Part shown: positions 45,080-53,887 of the stretch, one piece after another | Layout: every line of letters begins with the position of its first letter | Numbering within the stretch: position 1 is the stretch's first letter | From: Rhodopseudomonas palustris | GTDB taxonomy: Bacteria > Pseudomonadota > Alphaproteobacteria > Rhizobiales > Xanthobacteraceae | Length of the DNA stretch: 64,000 bases | Assembly (NCBI RefSeq): GCF_003031265.1 | Contig: NZ_CP019966.1 | Span: 3,038,001 to 3,102,000 of the forward strand | Direction of reading: 5' to 3' | The notes under the pieces: generated by a model | Told to the model about the DNA's origin: nothing | Databases searched by the model: none | What the model saw: the letters and a program-made list of their open reading frames with translations, nothing else | Made by a program: the position numbers and the translations under genes

Positions 45080-46570
45080 TTAGGGTTTGATCGCCGCCCG
45101 AAGCGCTTTGGCGAGCTTCTTCACGGCGCCTTCGATTTCGAGCGGCGTGTACGCAGCAAAGCCCATCAGGAAGCCGGCTTCGCCGTCGCGGGCATGGTGC
45201 AGCCCCGACAGCCCGAGCACTTCGATCCCGACGCGGTGTGCGGCTTCGACCGCAGTTCGCTCCGGCAAGTCACACGTCAGCACACAGGGGAGTTGCAGGC
45301 CGCCGACCGGAACGCGCGGCTCGACAAAGCCGGACAGATGTTTGCGGACGAGGCGGACGAGGACGTCCAGGCGCGTCGCATAGACACCGCGCATCGTGCG
45401 GACATGCGCGCCGAAATGGCCGCCCTCCATGAACCGGGCCAGCGTCAGCTGCGCCATCGAGGCGCTGTGACCATCCAGCAGCGTGCGCGCAACCGTCATC
45501 GGCTTGACGAGTTGCGGCGGCAACACGACGTATCCGATCCGCAAACCAGGAAACAGCGATTTGGTGAAGGTGCCGATGTAAATCGTCCGGTCGTGCGGAT
45601 CGAGACCTTGCACGCACGCCGTCGGCTTGCCGGCGTAATGGAATTCGCTGTCGTAGTCGTCTTCGATGATCCACGCCTGGTGCCGGGCCGCCCATTCGAT
45701 CAGTGCGAGGCGGCGGTCCAGCGCCAATGTCGCACCGGTCGGAAACTGGTGGGACGGCGTCAGGAACACCGCCTTGGCCCGGCGCGGCTGGGCCGTGATC
45801 TGGTCGACGCTGAGACCCTGACGGTCGACCGGAATCGGAACGCACTCCACGCCTGCGGCATCGAATGCTTTGCGCGCGCCGTAATAGGCCGGATCTTCGA
45901 TGAAGATCCGGTCGCCGGGATCGAGCAGCATATTCGCGCACAGCGACAGCGCCTGCTGCGAACTGGTGAGCACCAGGACGCGATCCGCCGAGGCGCGGGC
46001 CCCGCGTTCGAGGTTGACGTAGTCGGCGATGGCGCGGCGCAGTGGCTCGCTGCCCTGCGGATCGCAGTGAAGCAGAGTGTGTGGACCCATCTCCTTGCGG
46101 ACCTGGCGCTCCAGCCGCTCCCAGAGCTGAAGTGGAAACGTCCGCGTTTCCGGCACGCCATGGACGAACGGCCGCGGCAACAGCTGCTCGCGAATGCCGC
46201 CGCTGCCGAACATCGCGGCTCCGCGCTTGCTGAGCTTCGGCGCCCGGTTGCCCAGCAGAGCGTCCCGCTGCGCCAGACGGCGGCCCGGCGTGAACTCCGT
46301 CATCTCCGCGACGAAGCTGCCGCTGCCCACGCGGCGCTCGATGAAGCCCTCGGCGTGAAGCTGGCCATAGGCGACTTCGATCGTATCGCGCGACACTCCG
46401 AGCGATTGCGCAAGGGCGCGCGACGCCGGCAGCGGCTTGCCTGCGCCCAGCGCACCATCGACGATCAGCTGGCGGATGGCACGCTGCACCCGCGCGTGCA
46501 GCGGCATCGCCGCATGAGCCGGATGGGCGACCCACGCTTTGACGGATTCGAGTTGGGAGTGCTTGAACAA
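45080..46570 (-). CDS. pdxR: MocR/PdxR-type GntR regulator with aminotransferase domain
   Basis: The 496-residue protein has an N-terminal winged helix (about 20-90: LHARVQRAIRQLIVDGALGAGKPLPASRALAQSLGVSRDTIEVAYGQLHAEGFIERRVGSGSFVA). A fold-type I aminotransferase domain carries the PLP Lys in GTFTKSLFPGLRIGYVVLP (about 325). MocR regulators of the PdxR type sense PLP and control vitamin B6 genes. The start codon appears to be TTG at 46570; the ATG at 46507 would cut into the wing. It is divergent from the transporter-pdxY pair, with a palindrome in the 106-bp gap, so it probably controls both directions. Confidence 0.88.
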   Translation of the reverse strand: MFKHSQLESVKAWVAHPAHAAMPLHARVQRAIRQLIVDGALGAGKPLPASRALAQSLGVSRDTIEVAYGQLHAEGFIERRVGSGSFVAEMTEFTPGRRLAQRDALLGNRAPKLSKRGAAMFGSGGIREQLLPRPFVHGVPETRTFPLQLWERLERQVRKEMGPHTLLHCDPQGSEPLRRAIADYVNLERGARASADRVLVLTSSQQALSLCANMLLDPGDRIFIEDPAYYGARKAFDAAGVECVPIPVDRQGLSVDQITAQPRRAKAVFLTPSHQFPTGATLALDRRLALIEWAARHQAWIIEDDYDSEFHYAGKPTACVQGLDPHDRTIYIGTFTKSLFPGLRIGYVVLPPQLVKPMTVARTLLDGHSASMAQLTLARFMEGGHFGAHVRTMRGVYATRLDVLVRLVRKHLSGFVEPRVPVGGLQLPCVLTCDLPERTAVEAAHRVGIEVLGLSGLHHARDGEAGFLMGFAAYTPLEIEGAVKKLAKALRAAIKP

Positions 46571-46604
46571 TTGGTCTGCCCTTGTGGCGGAGAATGGCCG
46601 GGCA

Positions 46605-46621
46605 CATCAGGCCACCTGATG
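46605..46621. promoter_or_regulatory. Candidate PdxR operator between pdxR and the transporter gene
   Basis: CATCAGG-CCA-CCTGATG has 7-bp perfect arms in the 106-bp divergent region, 35 bp from the pdxR start and 56 bp from the transporter start. Confidence 0.5.
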
Positions 46622-46676
46622 GCTAGATGTCAATCCATTGAGCTCGCCTCGCTTCCAGCAGAGGATTGTCGACCGC

Positions 46677-47909
46677 ATGCCGTCCCGCCCCACTCCTTCT
46701 CCGATCCGCCTCGGCGACCTCACCCACCCGGTTATCGCCGGCCTGATCTCGGTGATCGTCAACTACGGCGGCACGTTCATCCTAGTGTTTCAGGCTGCCA
46801 AGATCGCGGGCCTCAGTCCCGAGCTGACGGCATCCTGGGTCTGGTCGATTTCGATTGGCGTCGGACTGACCGGGCTGTTGCTGAGCCTGCACTATCGTGA
46901 GCCAATCATCACGGCGTGGTCGACGCCGGCGGCGGCATTTCTGGTGACCGCGCTGGCGACGACGCCCTATGCGGAGGCGATCGGCGCCTACATGATCTCG
47001 GCGGCGGCGTTCGTCCTACTCGGCCTGTCCGGCTATTTCGAAAAGGTGATCCGTCTGATTCCGCCCGGGATCGCATCGGGCCTGCTCGCCGGCATTCTGC
47101 TGCAGTTCGGGATCGGAGCCTTCGGCGGCGCCAGCGTCGATCCGTGGCTGGTCGGCTTGCTGATTGCCGCTTACGTTGCATTCAAGCGCTTCTCCGCGCG
47201 CTACGCCGTGGTCGGCATTCTGCTGCTCGGCCTCACGTTCCTGCTGACGCAAGGTCGCGTCGATCTGTCCGGCCTCAAACTCGTCTTCGCGGCCCCGGTG
47301 TTCAGCATGCCGGAGTTTTCGCTGAATGCGCTGCTGTCGGTCGCGTTGCCGCTGTTCCTAATCACGCTCACCGGTCAATACATGCCGGGGATGCTGGTGC
47401 TGCGGAACGACGGGTTCAAGACCAGCGCCAATCCGATCGTCACAGTCACCGGTCTCGGCTCGCTCATCATGGCGCCGTTCGGTTCGCACGCCTTCAACAT
47501 CGCGGCGATCACGGCTGCGATCGCCACCGGCCGGGAGGCCCACGAAGACCCGACCAAGAGATGGATTGCCGGCATCGCGGCAGGCTGTTTCTATGTGCTG
47601 GTCGGCGTGTTCGGCGTCACTCTCGCTGCAGTGTTCATGGCGTTTCCTGCCACCTTCATCACCACCCTCGCCGGTCTGGCCCTGCTCGGCACCATCGGCG
47701 GCAGCCTTGCCGGGGCGATGGCAGACCCGACCTCGCGCGAGGCGGCATTGATCACGTTCCTGGCCTCGGCCGCGAACATCAAGCTGCTCGGCATCGGCGG
47801 CGCATTCTGGGGCCTGCTGATCGGCGGACTCGCCTATGTTGTGCTCAACGGCCGCATGCCTTATCGCGCGACAGCCGATCGCTCCGCCACCGAGGCGGCT
47901 GCAAAATGA
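46677..47909 (+). CDS. BenE-family transporter; candidate vitamin B6 importer
   Basis: The 410-residue protein has about 12 helices and the BenE (benzoate:H+ symporter) family pattern: VIAGLISVIVNYGGTFILVFQAA near the N-terminus, SWVWSISIGVGLTGLLLS, ITAWSTPAAAFLV and IMAPFGSHAFNIAAITAAIATG. Family founders carry benzoate, and these organisms can use benzoate. Here, however, the stop overlaps the pyridoxal kinase start (ATGA), and a PdxR-type regulator is divergent. Import of a B6 vitamer followed by kinase trapping is the better-supported guess. I chose the ATG at 46677; GAGG lies at about 12 nt. An in-frame TTG is at 46638. Confidence 0.8.
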   Translation: MPSRPTPSPIRLGDLTHPVIAGLISVIVNYGGTFILVFQAAKIAGLSPELTASWVWSISIGVGLTGLLLSLHYREPIITAWSTPAAAFLVTALATTPYAEAIGAYMISAAAFVLLGLSGYFEKVIRLIPPGIASGLLAGILLQFGIGAFGGASVDPWLVGLLIAAYVAFKRFSARYAVVGILLLGLTFLLTQGRVDLSGLKLVFAAPVFSMPEFSLNALLSVALPLFLITLTGQYMPGMLVLRNDGFKTSANPIVTVTGLGSLIMAPFGSHAFNIAAITAAIATGREAHEDPTKRWIAGIAAGCFYVLVGVFGVTLAAVFMAFPATFITTLAGLALLGTIGGSLAGAMADPTSREAALITFLASAANIKLLGIGGAFWGLLIGGLAYVVLNGRMPYRATADRSATEAAAK

Positions 47910-48775
47910 ACCACGGAACGACGCCGATGACGACGTCCATCATCTCGATCCAGAGCCAGGTGGCACACGGCCACGTCGGCAACAGCGCCGCCGTGCTGCC
48001 GATGCAGGCGCACGGGCTGAACGTGGCGGCGGTGCCGACGACGTTGCTCTCCAATCATCCGGGCCTCGGAAGCACGCGCGGCCGGGTGTTGGACGCCGAG
48101 CTGGTCGGCGAACTGCTGCGCGGGATCGAAGAACGCGGGCTGATCGAAACCAGCCGCTACATCGTGTCCGGCTACCTCGGCTCGCGCGCCAACGGCGAGG
48201 TGGTGGCGGCCTTCGTCAAACGCGCCCGACAACTCAATCCCGCCATCACCTACATCTGTGATCCGGTGATGGGAGATTCCCATGTCGGGGTGTTCGTGCC
48301 CGATGACGTTGCCGCTTGCATCTGCAACGAGCTCGTCCCGCTCGCCGATCTTCTGACGCCCAACCAGTTCGAGGCCGGATTGATCGCCGGCCACCCGCTG
48401 GCGACATGGTCAGAGCTCAAGGTCACGGTCGACAGAATGCAGGTTTGGCGGGAAGCCCGTGTCGTCGTGACCAGTTGCAGGCTGGTGGATACGCCTGACG
48501 ACTCGCTCGAGAACATCGTGTTCGAAGGCACGAACTCCACCCGACTGCCGTCGCCGCGCCTGGAGCTGGCGGCGGCCGGCACAGGTGATCTCTACACCGG
48601 CCTTCTGATTGCGGGCCTCGCCCGCAATCTCAGCCTGGTCGATGCCGCCCGCCGCGCCGCCGCCATCGTGCTCGACGTGCTGAAACGCACCATCGCCGCT
48701 GGCGAATGCGAGATGCAGCTTGCCAGCGTCATCGATGCACTGAACCCCGCCTTTGGCGAGCCTCCTCCTCGATGA
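47906..48775 (+). CDS. pdxY: Pyridoxal kinase
   Basis: The 289-residue ribokinase-like kinase has ISIQSQVAHGHVGNSAAVLPMQ near the N-terminus, CDPVMGDSHVGVFVPDDV (about 113-130), LLTPNQFEAGLI, and the catalytic-Asp motif AAGTGDLYTGLLIAGL (about 224). It phosphorylates pyridoxal (and possibly pyridoxine) to retain it in the cell. Overlap ATGA with the transporter gene indicates coupled translation. The convergent gene ends 49 bp further on. Confidence 0.92.
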   Translation: MNHGTTPMTTSIISIQSQVAHGHVGNSAAVLPMQAHGLNVAAVPTTLLSNHPGLGSTRGRVLDAELVGELLRGIEERGLIETSRYIVSGYLGSRANGEVVAAFVKRARQLNPAITYICDPVMGDSHVGVFVPDDVAACICNELVPLADLLTPNQFEAGLIAGHPLATWSELKVTVDRMQVWREARVVVTSCRLVDTPDDSLENIVFEGTNSTRLPSPRLELAAAGTGDLYTGLLIAGLARNLSLVDAARRAAAIVLDVLKRTIAAGECEMQLASVIDALNPAFGEPPPR

Positions 48776-48795
48776 CTCCGGAAGATCCATTATCG

Positions 48796-48811
48796 AGCAC
48801 TTCGGAGTGCT
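48796..48811. terminator. Hairpin between convergent pdxY and the DUF3471-like gene
   Basis: AGCACT-TCGG-AGTGCT has a 6-bp stem closed by a UUCG-type tetraloop, 20 bp after the pdxY stop. There is no T run. Confidence 0.4.
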
Positions 48812-48824
48812 GCCGCTCAGAGCG

Positions 48825-49634
48825 TTACAGCCCCGGCGCGACCCAAGCGGTCGAAACGGCGCCGCGGCCATCGAGGCCGATCCGCCAGTACAGCGGCCGC
48901 CGCTCGTGCTGCACCAGATAGACATCAACGCCGCCATTGCCGACGCCGACGAACTCGACGGTCCGAACCGCGCCGGCCTCCGCGATCTCCTCGTGCAACT
49001 TTGCCAATTGCTGTCTGGTGGCCCTGGCCAGCGCCTCGGTCATCTCGTCGTAGTTGGGCTGACCGGTGTAGATCCCGTCGATCAGTCGGCGCAGCGCAGC
49101 TTCCGTGCCGGGGCTCGGGCGGTTACTCGTCAGTTTCTGGGCGAGCTGCTGTTCGATCCGCCGAGCCTCTTCGGCGTCGATGCGCGGCATCGGGATATCG
49201 AGACCGTTCTGATGCAGCACCAGCGATTGTGCCACGCCTGACGAGTCAGTCACGAAGCTGATCTGCGCGTCGACGACCTTGGCAAAGAACTGTGTGCGGC
49301 TCTCGGCGAACAGCGGCACGTCCGGCTGCCCGGTCAGCCGCGACACCAGCCGTCCGCCCTCTCGGCTGATCGTCATCACGCCCTGATTGGCGAGCTCGTA
49401 GAAACCGACGTAGCGATCCACGATCGCCGCATCGAGCCGAACTTCCTCGCGCTCAGAACTTCGCGTCGGCTGCCCGGCGGACTGGACAGCGGCCGACAGT
49501 ACATTCCAGTTCTGGCAGCCCAGAACCTTGGCAATCAGCTCCAGGCTCTCACTTCGGGTGAGTTCGGCTTTCGGCTTAATGGCCTCGCGCAGTGTTTGCG
49601 CCATGGCCTTTGCGTCGCGGAAATCGCGCATCAT
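48825..49634 (-). CDS. Glyoxalase-related N-terminal domain plus DUF3471-like domain protein
   Basis: The 269-residue soluble protein has an N-terminal ~45 residues, MRDFRDAKAMAQTLREAIKPK...LTRSESLELIAKVLGCQNWNVLSAAV, matching a short helical domain often found at the start of rhizobial glyoxalase-superfamily proteins. The following part (LDAAIVDRYVGFYELANQGVMTISREGGRLVSRLTGQPDVPLF) resembles DUF3471, found after serine-hydrolase domains. No hydrolase or glyoxalase catalytic domain is present. AGAGGG precedes ATGATG at 49634/49631. The function is unknown. Confidence 0.7.
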   Translation of the reverse strand: MMRDFRDAKAMAQTLREAIKPKAELTRSESLELIAKVLGCQNWNVLSAAVQSAGQPTRSSEREEVRLDAAIVDRYVGFYELANQGVMTISREGGRLVSRLTGQPDVPLFAESRTQFFAKVVDAQISFVTDSSGVAQSLVLHQNGLDIPMPRIDAEEARRIEQQLAQKLTSNRPSPGTEAALRRLIDGIYTGQPNYDEMTEALARATRQQLAKLHEEIAEAGAVRTVEFVGVGNGGVDVYLVQHERRPLYWRIGLDGRGAVSTAWVAPGL

Positions 49635-49874
49635 GAACCCTCTGCAGGGCGAACTGATCAGGTCAGATGCTTGCGTTACTGACTCCGTTCGCCTCGGCAA
49701 AGGGGGCACGGGTCGCTCTGATACGTTCACCATACCCCTGAAGGGGCGCAAGCGGCGGGCCGTATCCACCCGCAGAGACACTGGCGCGCGCCGGACTCGA
49801 TGTCAAACGCTGGCCTGCCGCACAGTGCGGCCGCGCGGCGCGATGCCGCGCAGCCGGATCGCATGCAAGCTCGG

Positions 49875-50375
49875 TCAGTTCTTCGGCGCCGCTTCGCCGG
49901 CTTCACCCTTCGGGCCGGCAGGGCCAACGGCGCCTGAGGGACCAGCCGGACCGGCAGGTCCCGCGGGACCGGCAGGACCAACATCCCCCTTCGGACCGGC
50001 GGGACCCGCCGGGCCTGCAGGACCAGCGGGGCCTGCCGGACCTGGAGCGCCGGCGGCGCCCGCTTCGCCCTTCGGACCGCGCGGTCCGCAATTGGCGACC
50101 AGCAGGCCGGTCAGGGTTTCGGTGCCCGACTTCAAGTCGAGCTTGCAGGTCTCGGGGACGTCCGACAGCGAGAATTTGAAACGACGCGACGACGAGCTCT
50201 TGGCCTTGTCGCCGGTACCGACGACCTCGACCTCCTGGCCAGCCTTGGTGGTCTTGCCGGTGATCACCAGCTTGCCGCTCTCGATCGCCAGCGTGTCGAT
50301 CTCCAGCGCCGAGGCCGCGCCGGAGGTCATCGCCAGGATCGCGGCTCCGACCAGAATGGATCGTCTTGCCATCAA
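49875..50375 (-). CDS. Secreted collagen-like protein
   Basis: This 166-residue protein has a signal peptide (about 1-23, ALE after it) and a small non-repetitive domain with Ser-rich SSSSRR and two Cys (about 24-95). It then has 22 uninterrupted Gly-X-Y triplets, mostly GPA, with GPK/GEA/GDV punctuation, and ends in a short APKN tail. Bacterial collagen-like proteins form triple helices with prolines at X but without hydroxyproline. There is no membrane anchor or LPXTG. It is probably a secreted or periplasmic trimer; the role is unknown. Confidence 0.85.
   Translation of the reverse strand: MMARRSILVGAAILAMTSGAASALEIDTLAIESGKLVITGKTTKAGQEVEVVGTGDKAKSSSSRRFKFSLSDVPETCKLDLKSGTETLTGLLVANCGPRGPKGEAGAAGAPGPAGPAGPAGPAGPAGPKGDVGPAGPAGPAGPAGPSGAVGPAGPKGEAGEAAPKN
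49888..50085. repeat. Coding tandem repeat of 9-bp Gly-Pro-Ala units
   Basis: The Gly-X-Y region is encoded by near-identical 9-bp units (GGACCGGCAG/GGGCCTGCA variants on the opposite strand), a substrate for slippage and length variation. Confidence 0.8.
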
Positions 50376-50617
50376 CTTCTCCCCACCTGTTGCAGTGACG
50401 CTTGCGCGTCGTGTCCATCGCCAAGGCGGCCGCCCGCGGTCGCCACAACCGAGGATAGCCTAATGGATGGCGGAGCATAGCCGGGGCAGCGCGACATTTT
50501 TGCTACGAGCCGCACAGTTCGCCGTGGACACCGGTGTGTGACACCTGTGCCATGCCGGGATTGCGAACAAAGCAGGAATCTGGGAGCGTCCATCCTTCAC
50601 CCGACAGGCGCTGATTC

Positions 50618-52684
50618 GTGTCCTTGCCCGCTCCGATCCTCGACGGCCTCAATCCCGAGCAGCGCTGCGCCGTCGAGCACGGCGCGGGGGCAGCTGCCTG
50701 CCCGCCACTTCTGGTGATCGCCGGCGCTGGCAGCGGCAAGACCAACACGCTGGCTCACCGGGTTGCGCATCTCGTCGTCGGCGGCGCCGACCCGTATCGC
50801 ATCCTGCTGATGACATTCTCGCGCCGCGCCGCCGCCGAGATGACCCGCCGGGTCGAGCGGATCGCCCGCAAGGTGCTCGGCGACCGCGCCTCGGCGTTGA
50901 GCGGCGGGCTGCATTGGGCCGGCACCTTCCACGGCATCGGCGCCCGGCTGCTGCGCGATTATGCCGATCGGATCGGGCTCGATCCCGGCTTCACCATCCA
51001 CGACCGCGAAGACTCGGCCGACCTGATGAACCTGGTCCGCCACGACCTCGGCTTCTCCAAGACCGACAGCCGATTTCCGGCCAAGGCGACGTGCCTGTCG
51101 ATCTACTCGCGCTGCGTCAACGCTGGCCAGCCGCTCGATGTCGTGCTCGGCGCCAACTACCCGTGGTGCGCCGGCTGGGCCGCCGAGCTGAAGCAACTGT
51201 TCGCGGCTTATGTCGAAGCCAAACAGCGCCACAACGTGCTCGATTACGACGACCTGTTGCTGTACTGGGCGCAGGTGATGGAGGAGCCGGCCTTCGCCGC
51301 AGAGATCGGCGGCCGGTTCGATCACGTGCTGGTCGACGAGTATCAGGACACGAACGCGCTGCAGGCTCGGGTGTTGCTGGCACTCAAACCAAATGGCGCC
51401 GGCCTCACAGTGGTCGGCGACGATGCCCAGGCGATCTACTCGTTCCGCGCCGCCACGGTGCGCAACATCCTCGACTTCCCGAAGGCCTTCAATCCGCCCG
51501 CTCGCGTGGTCACGCTGGACCGCAACTATCGCTCGACCCAGGCGATCCTGTCGGCCGCCAATGGCGTGATCGATCTGGCGCGCGAGCGTTTCACCAAGAA
51601 CCTATGGACCGATCGGGCCGAAGGTTCGCGGCCGCTGCTGGTCGGCGTTCGCGACGAGGCCGATCAGGCGCGCTATATCGTCGAGCGCGTACTCGACGCC
51701 CGCGAAGGCGGCGCGACACTAAAGCAGCAGGCGGTGCTGTTCCGCACCTCGTCGCATTCCGCTCCGCTGGAGCTCGAGCTGACCCGGCGCAATATTCCGT
51801 TCGTCAAATTCGGCGGGCTGAAGTTTCTCGATGCCGCGCACGTCAAGGACATGCTGGCGCTGCTGCGCTTCGTGCAGAACCCGCGAGACCGCGTCGCCGG
51901 ATTCCGGGTAATGCTGCTGATGCAGGGCGTCGGCCCGGCGTCGGCGCAGAAGGCGCTGGATGCAATGACGGCCGCGGCCGATCCGCTCGGCATGCTGGCC
52001 GCCCTGCCCGCGCCGCCGCGCGCCGGCGCCGACTGGCGCGGCTTTGTCGAGGCGGTCCAGGAGCTGCGCAGCGGCGATGCGGGTTGGCCGGCCGAGATCG
52101 AGCGGGCGCTGATCTGGTACGCGCCGCATCTCGATCGCATTCACGAGGATGCTGAAACCCGCAGGGCCGATCTGGTGCAACTGGCACAGATCGCCTCGGG
52201 CTATCCGTCGCGCGAGCGCTTCCTCACCGAGCTGACGCTTGATCCGCCGGACGCAACCTCCGATCAGGCCGGCGTGCCGACGCTCGACGACGACTATCTG
52301 ATCCTGTCGACAATCCATTCCGCCAAGGGCCAAGAATGGAAGCAGGTGTTCGTGCTCAACGTCGTCGATGGCTGCATGCCGTCCGACCTCGGCACCGGCA
52401 CCTCGGCCGAGATCGAGGAAGAGCGCCGCCTGCTCTATGTGGCGATGACCCGAGCGAAGGACGATCTGCACCTCGTGGTGCCGCAGCGTTTCTTCACCCA
52501 CGGCCAGAACGCCCAAGGCGATCGCCACGTTTATGCGTCACGCACCCGGTTCATCCCCGAGCGGCTGCTGCCACTGTTCGAACGCACCAGCTGGCCGCGC
52601 GTCACGCCTGAAGCCGCAGCAGCGGCGTCGCAGCGCGGCCCGCGTATCGACATCAATTCGCGGATGCGGCGGATGTGGACCTGA
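50618..52684 (+). CDS. UvrD/Rep-type superfamily 1 ATP-dependent helicase
   Basis: The 688-residue SF1A helicase has Q motif LNPEQRCAVEH, motif I AGAGSGKTNTLAHR (about 35), Ia LLMTFSRRAAAEM, II VLVDEYQDTNALQ (about 240), III VVGDDAQAIYSFRAA, IV TLDRNYRSTQAIL, V ILSTIHSAKGQEWKQVFVLN and VI ERRLLYVAMTRAKDDL. It is a 3'-5' DNA unwinding enzyme. It is shorter than the main UvrD (about 720-800 residues), so it may be a second UvrD/Rep paralogue. It has a GTG start. Confidence 0.92.
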   Translation: MSLPAPILDGLNPEQRCAVEHGAGAAACPPLLVIAGAGSGKTNTLAHRVAHLVVGGADPYRILLMTFSRRAAAEMTRRVERIARKVLGDRASALSGGLHWAGTFHGIGARLLRDYADRIGLDPGFTIHDREDSADLMNLVRHDLGFSKTDSRFPAKATCLSIYSRCVNAGQPLDVVLGANYPWCAGWAAELKQLFAAYVEAKQRHNVLDYDDLLLYWAQVMEEPAFAAEIGGRFDHVLVDEYQDTNALQARVLLALKPNGAGLTVVGDDAQAIYSFRAATVRNILDFPKAFNPPARVVTLDRNYRSTQAILSAANGVIDLARERFTKNLWTDRAEGSRPLLVGVRDEADQARYIVERVLDAREGGATLKQQAVLFRTSSHSAPLELELTRRNIPFVKFGGLKFLDAAHVKDMLALLRFVQNPRDRVAGFRVMLLMQGVGPASAQKALDAMTAAADPLGMLAALPAPPRAGADWRGFVEAVQELRSGDAGWPAEIERALIWYAPHLDRIHEDAETRRADLVQLAQIASGYPSRERFLTELTLDPPDATSDQAGVPTLDDDYLILSTIHSAKGQEWKQVFVLNVVDGCMPSDLGTGTSAEIEEERRLLYVAMTRAKDDLHLVVPQRFFTHGQNAQGDRHVYASRTRFIPERLLPLFERTSWPRVTPEAAAAASQRGPRIDINSRMRRMWT

Positions 52685-52690
52685 GCGCGA

Positions 52691-53014
52691 TCAGGCCGCC
52701 GCGCTGGTGGTGATGGTGCCGCCGTCGGCGTTGTCGACGATCACCGGGCTGTCGAACCAGCTCATCACCGGCTCGGCGCCGTACAAGGCGGCGACGCGGG
52801 CGCGCCATTCGCCGCCATAGACGGCGTCGGCAGCCTCGCGGCTTTCCCACAGGTAGATGCCTCCGGCGGTCGCGCCGTCCTCGGAGCGAATGTAATATTT
52901 GCGGATCAGGCCCGGCAGCTTCTGGTATTTCGGCGCACTGCTCTCGAACCGCTTCTTTGCGTCCTCCAGGCTGATCGGCGTCGCCATGTGAAACTGCACG
53001 ACGGTGGTGATCAT
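52691..53014 (-). CDS. YdhR-like putative monooxygenase (dimeric alpha-beta barrel)
   Basis: The 107-residue protein has [41 protein letters not shown] and [45 protein letters not shown], matching the YdhR-type ABM-like family. The substrate is unknown. GAGGAGG precedes the ATG at 53014. It ends 7 bp from the convergent helicase stop. Confidence 0.8.
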   Translation of the reverse strand: MITTVVQFHMATPISLEDAKKRFESSAPKYQKLPGLIRKYYIRSEDGATAGGIYLWESREAADAVYGGEWRARVAALYGAEPVMSWFDSPVIVDNADGGTITTSAAA

Positions 53015-53086
53015 CGGAACCTCCTCGGATTTTTCCGGCATCTTAGCGCAATCTGCGCCATGCTGTCTCTGCCCGCCGCGGCCCGG

Positions 53087-53824
53087 CTATTTGAACGCTT
53101 CCGGAAACCGCACCGTGGTGCCGAGCGTGATCCAGCGGGCATTTTCCCCGGTGATGTTGTGGCCGACGATCAGGTCCATCGAGAAAATCTCATTGGGCCG
53201 CCAGCGCACGCCCGCCTGCGCGCGGGGCCGAATCTTGCCGGCGCTGTCGTCGGGAGCGCCGGAGAGGCCGAACCCCTCCAGCGTCAGTTGCAGCGTGTCG
53301 GTGAACTTCCAGTCGAAGCCGACGCCGTAGCTGAGATAGTGCTGGTCGATCGTCCGATCCCACAGCCAGCCGGCGTTGAGGTTGACCCGCATCGTCTCGG
53401 ACAGCCGGTAGGTCGCCGGCAGCGTCACGAACGCGACCGTGTTGTTGCGGCTGGCTGCATCGTAGGAGCCGCCCGCCTCGATCGCGAGACCGAACCGGCC
53501 GACCGCAGTCGGCACCAGGACGGTCTTGAGCTTCGGGGACAGTGTCGTGCTCCAGTCGCCGTCGGCGCGCGCCTGGCTCGCCTGCAGCGTCAGCTCGAAA
53601 GGACGACCGAGGTCCACCACGCAGGACGGGTTCGCCACTGCCGAAAAGTCGGCGTTGGTGGCTCGCGACCACCAGCTTTCCAGCTTGCACGAACCGAGTT
53701 CGGAAATGTCGGTGGCATCGACCGCATAGGCGCCGTTCGCCGCCCAGGCTTCGCCCGACAGCAGCAGGGCAAGCCCGATCACGGCGAGCAGCAAAACGGT
53801 CAGGGCGCGGGTCAGCGGAAGCAT
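53087..53824 (-). CDS. Secreted protein, probable outer-membrane barrel, divergent from nitrile hydratase
   Basis: This 245-residue protein has a signal peptide (about 1-26, ending AWAAN). The mature part alternates beta-strands ([55 protein letters not shown]) like small barrels of the Phenol_MetA_deg type. Its start is 63 bp from the divergent nthA, so a shared promoter region is likely; entry of nitriles or amides is a speculative role. The longer frame (to 54697) lies antisense inside nthA and is rejected. Confidence 0.65.
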   Translation of the reverse strand: MLPLTRALTVLLLAVIGLALLLSGEAWAANGAYAVDATDISELGSCKLESWWSRATNADFSAVANPSCVVDLGRPFELTLQASQARADGDWSTTLSPKLKTVLVPTAVGRFGLAIEAGGSYDAASRNNTVAFVTLPATYRLSETMRVNLNAGWLWDRTIDQHYLSYGVGFDWKFTDTLQLTLEGFGLSGAPDDSAGKIRPRAQAGVRWRPNEIFSMDLIVGHNITGENARWITLGTTVRFPEAFK

Positions 53825-53887
53825 GGAACCAGCCTTAGCAGACGGCCGGCTCGACAGCTTCCGCGACTTCCGCCTATCCTCAACTTC

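Noticed and set aside
46677..47909. Simple call as benzoate transporter benE
   Set aside because: Family membership is clear, but no benzoate genes are adjacent and the operon partner is pyridoxal kinase; the symbol was therefore withheld.
49888..50085. Short tandem repeats as a CRISPR array
   Set aside because: Units are 9 bp, contiguous and in frame, encoding Gly-X-Y triplets; there are no spacers.
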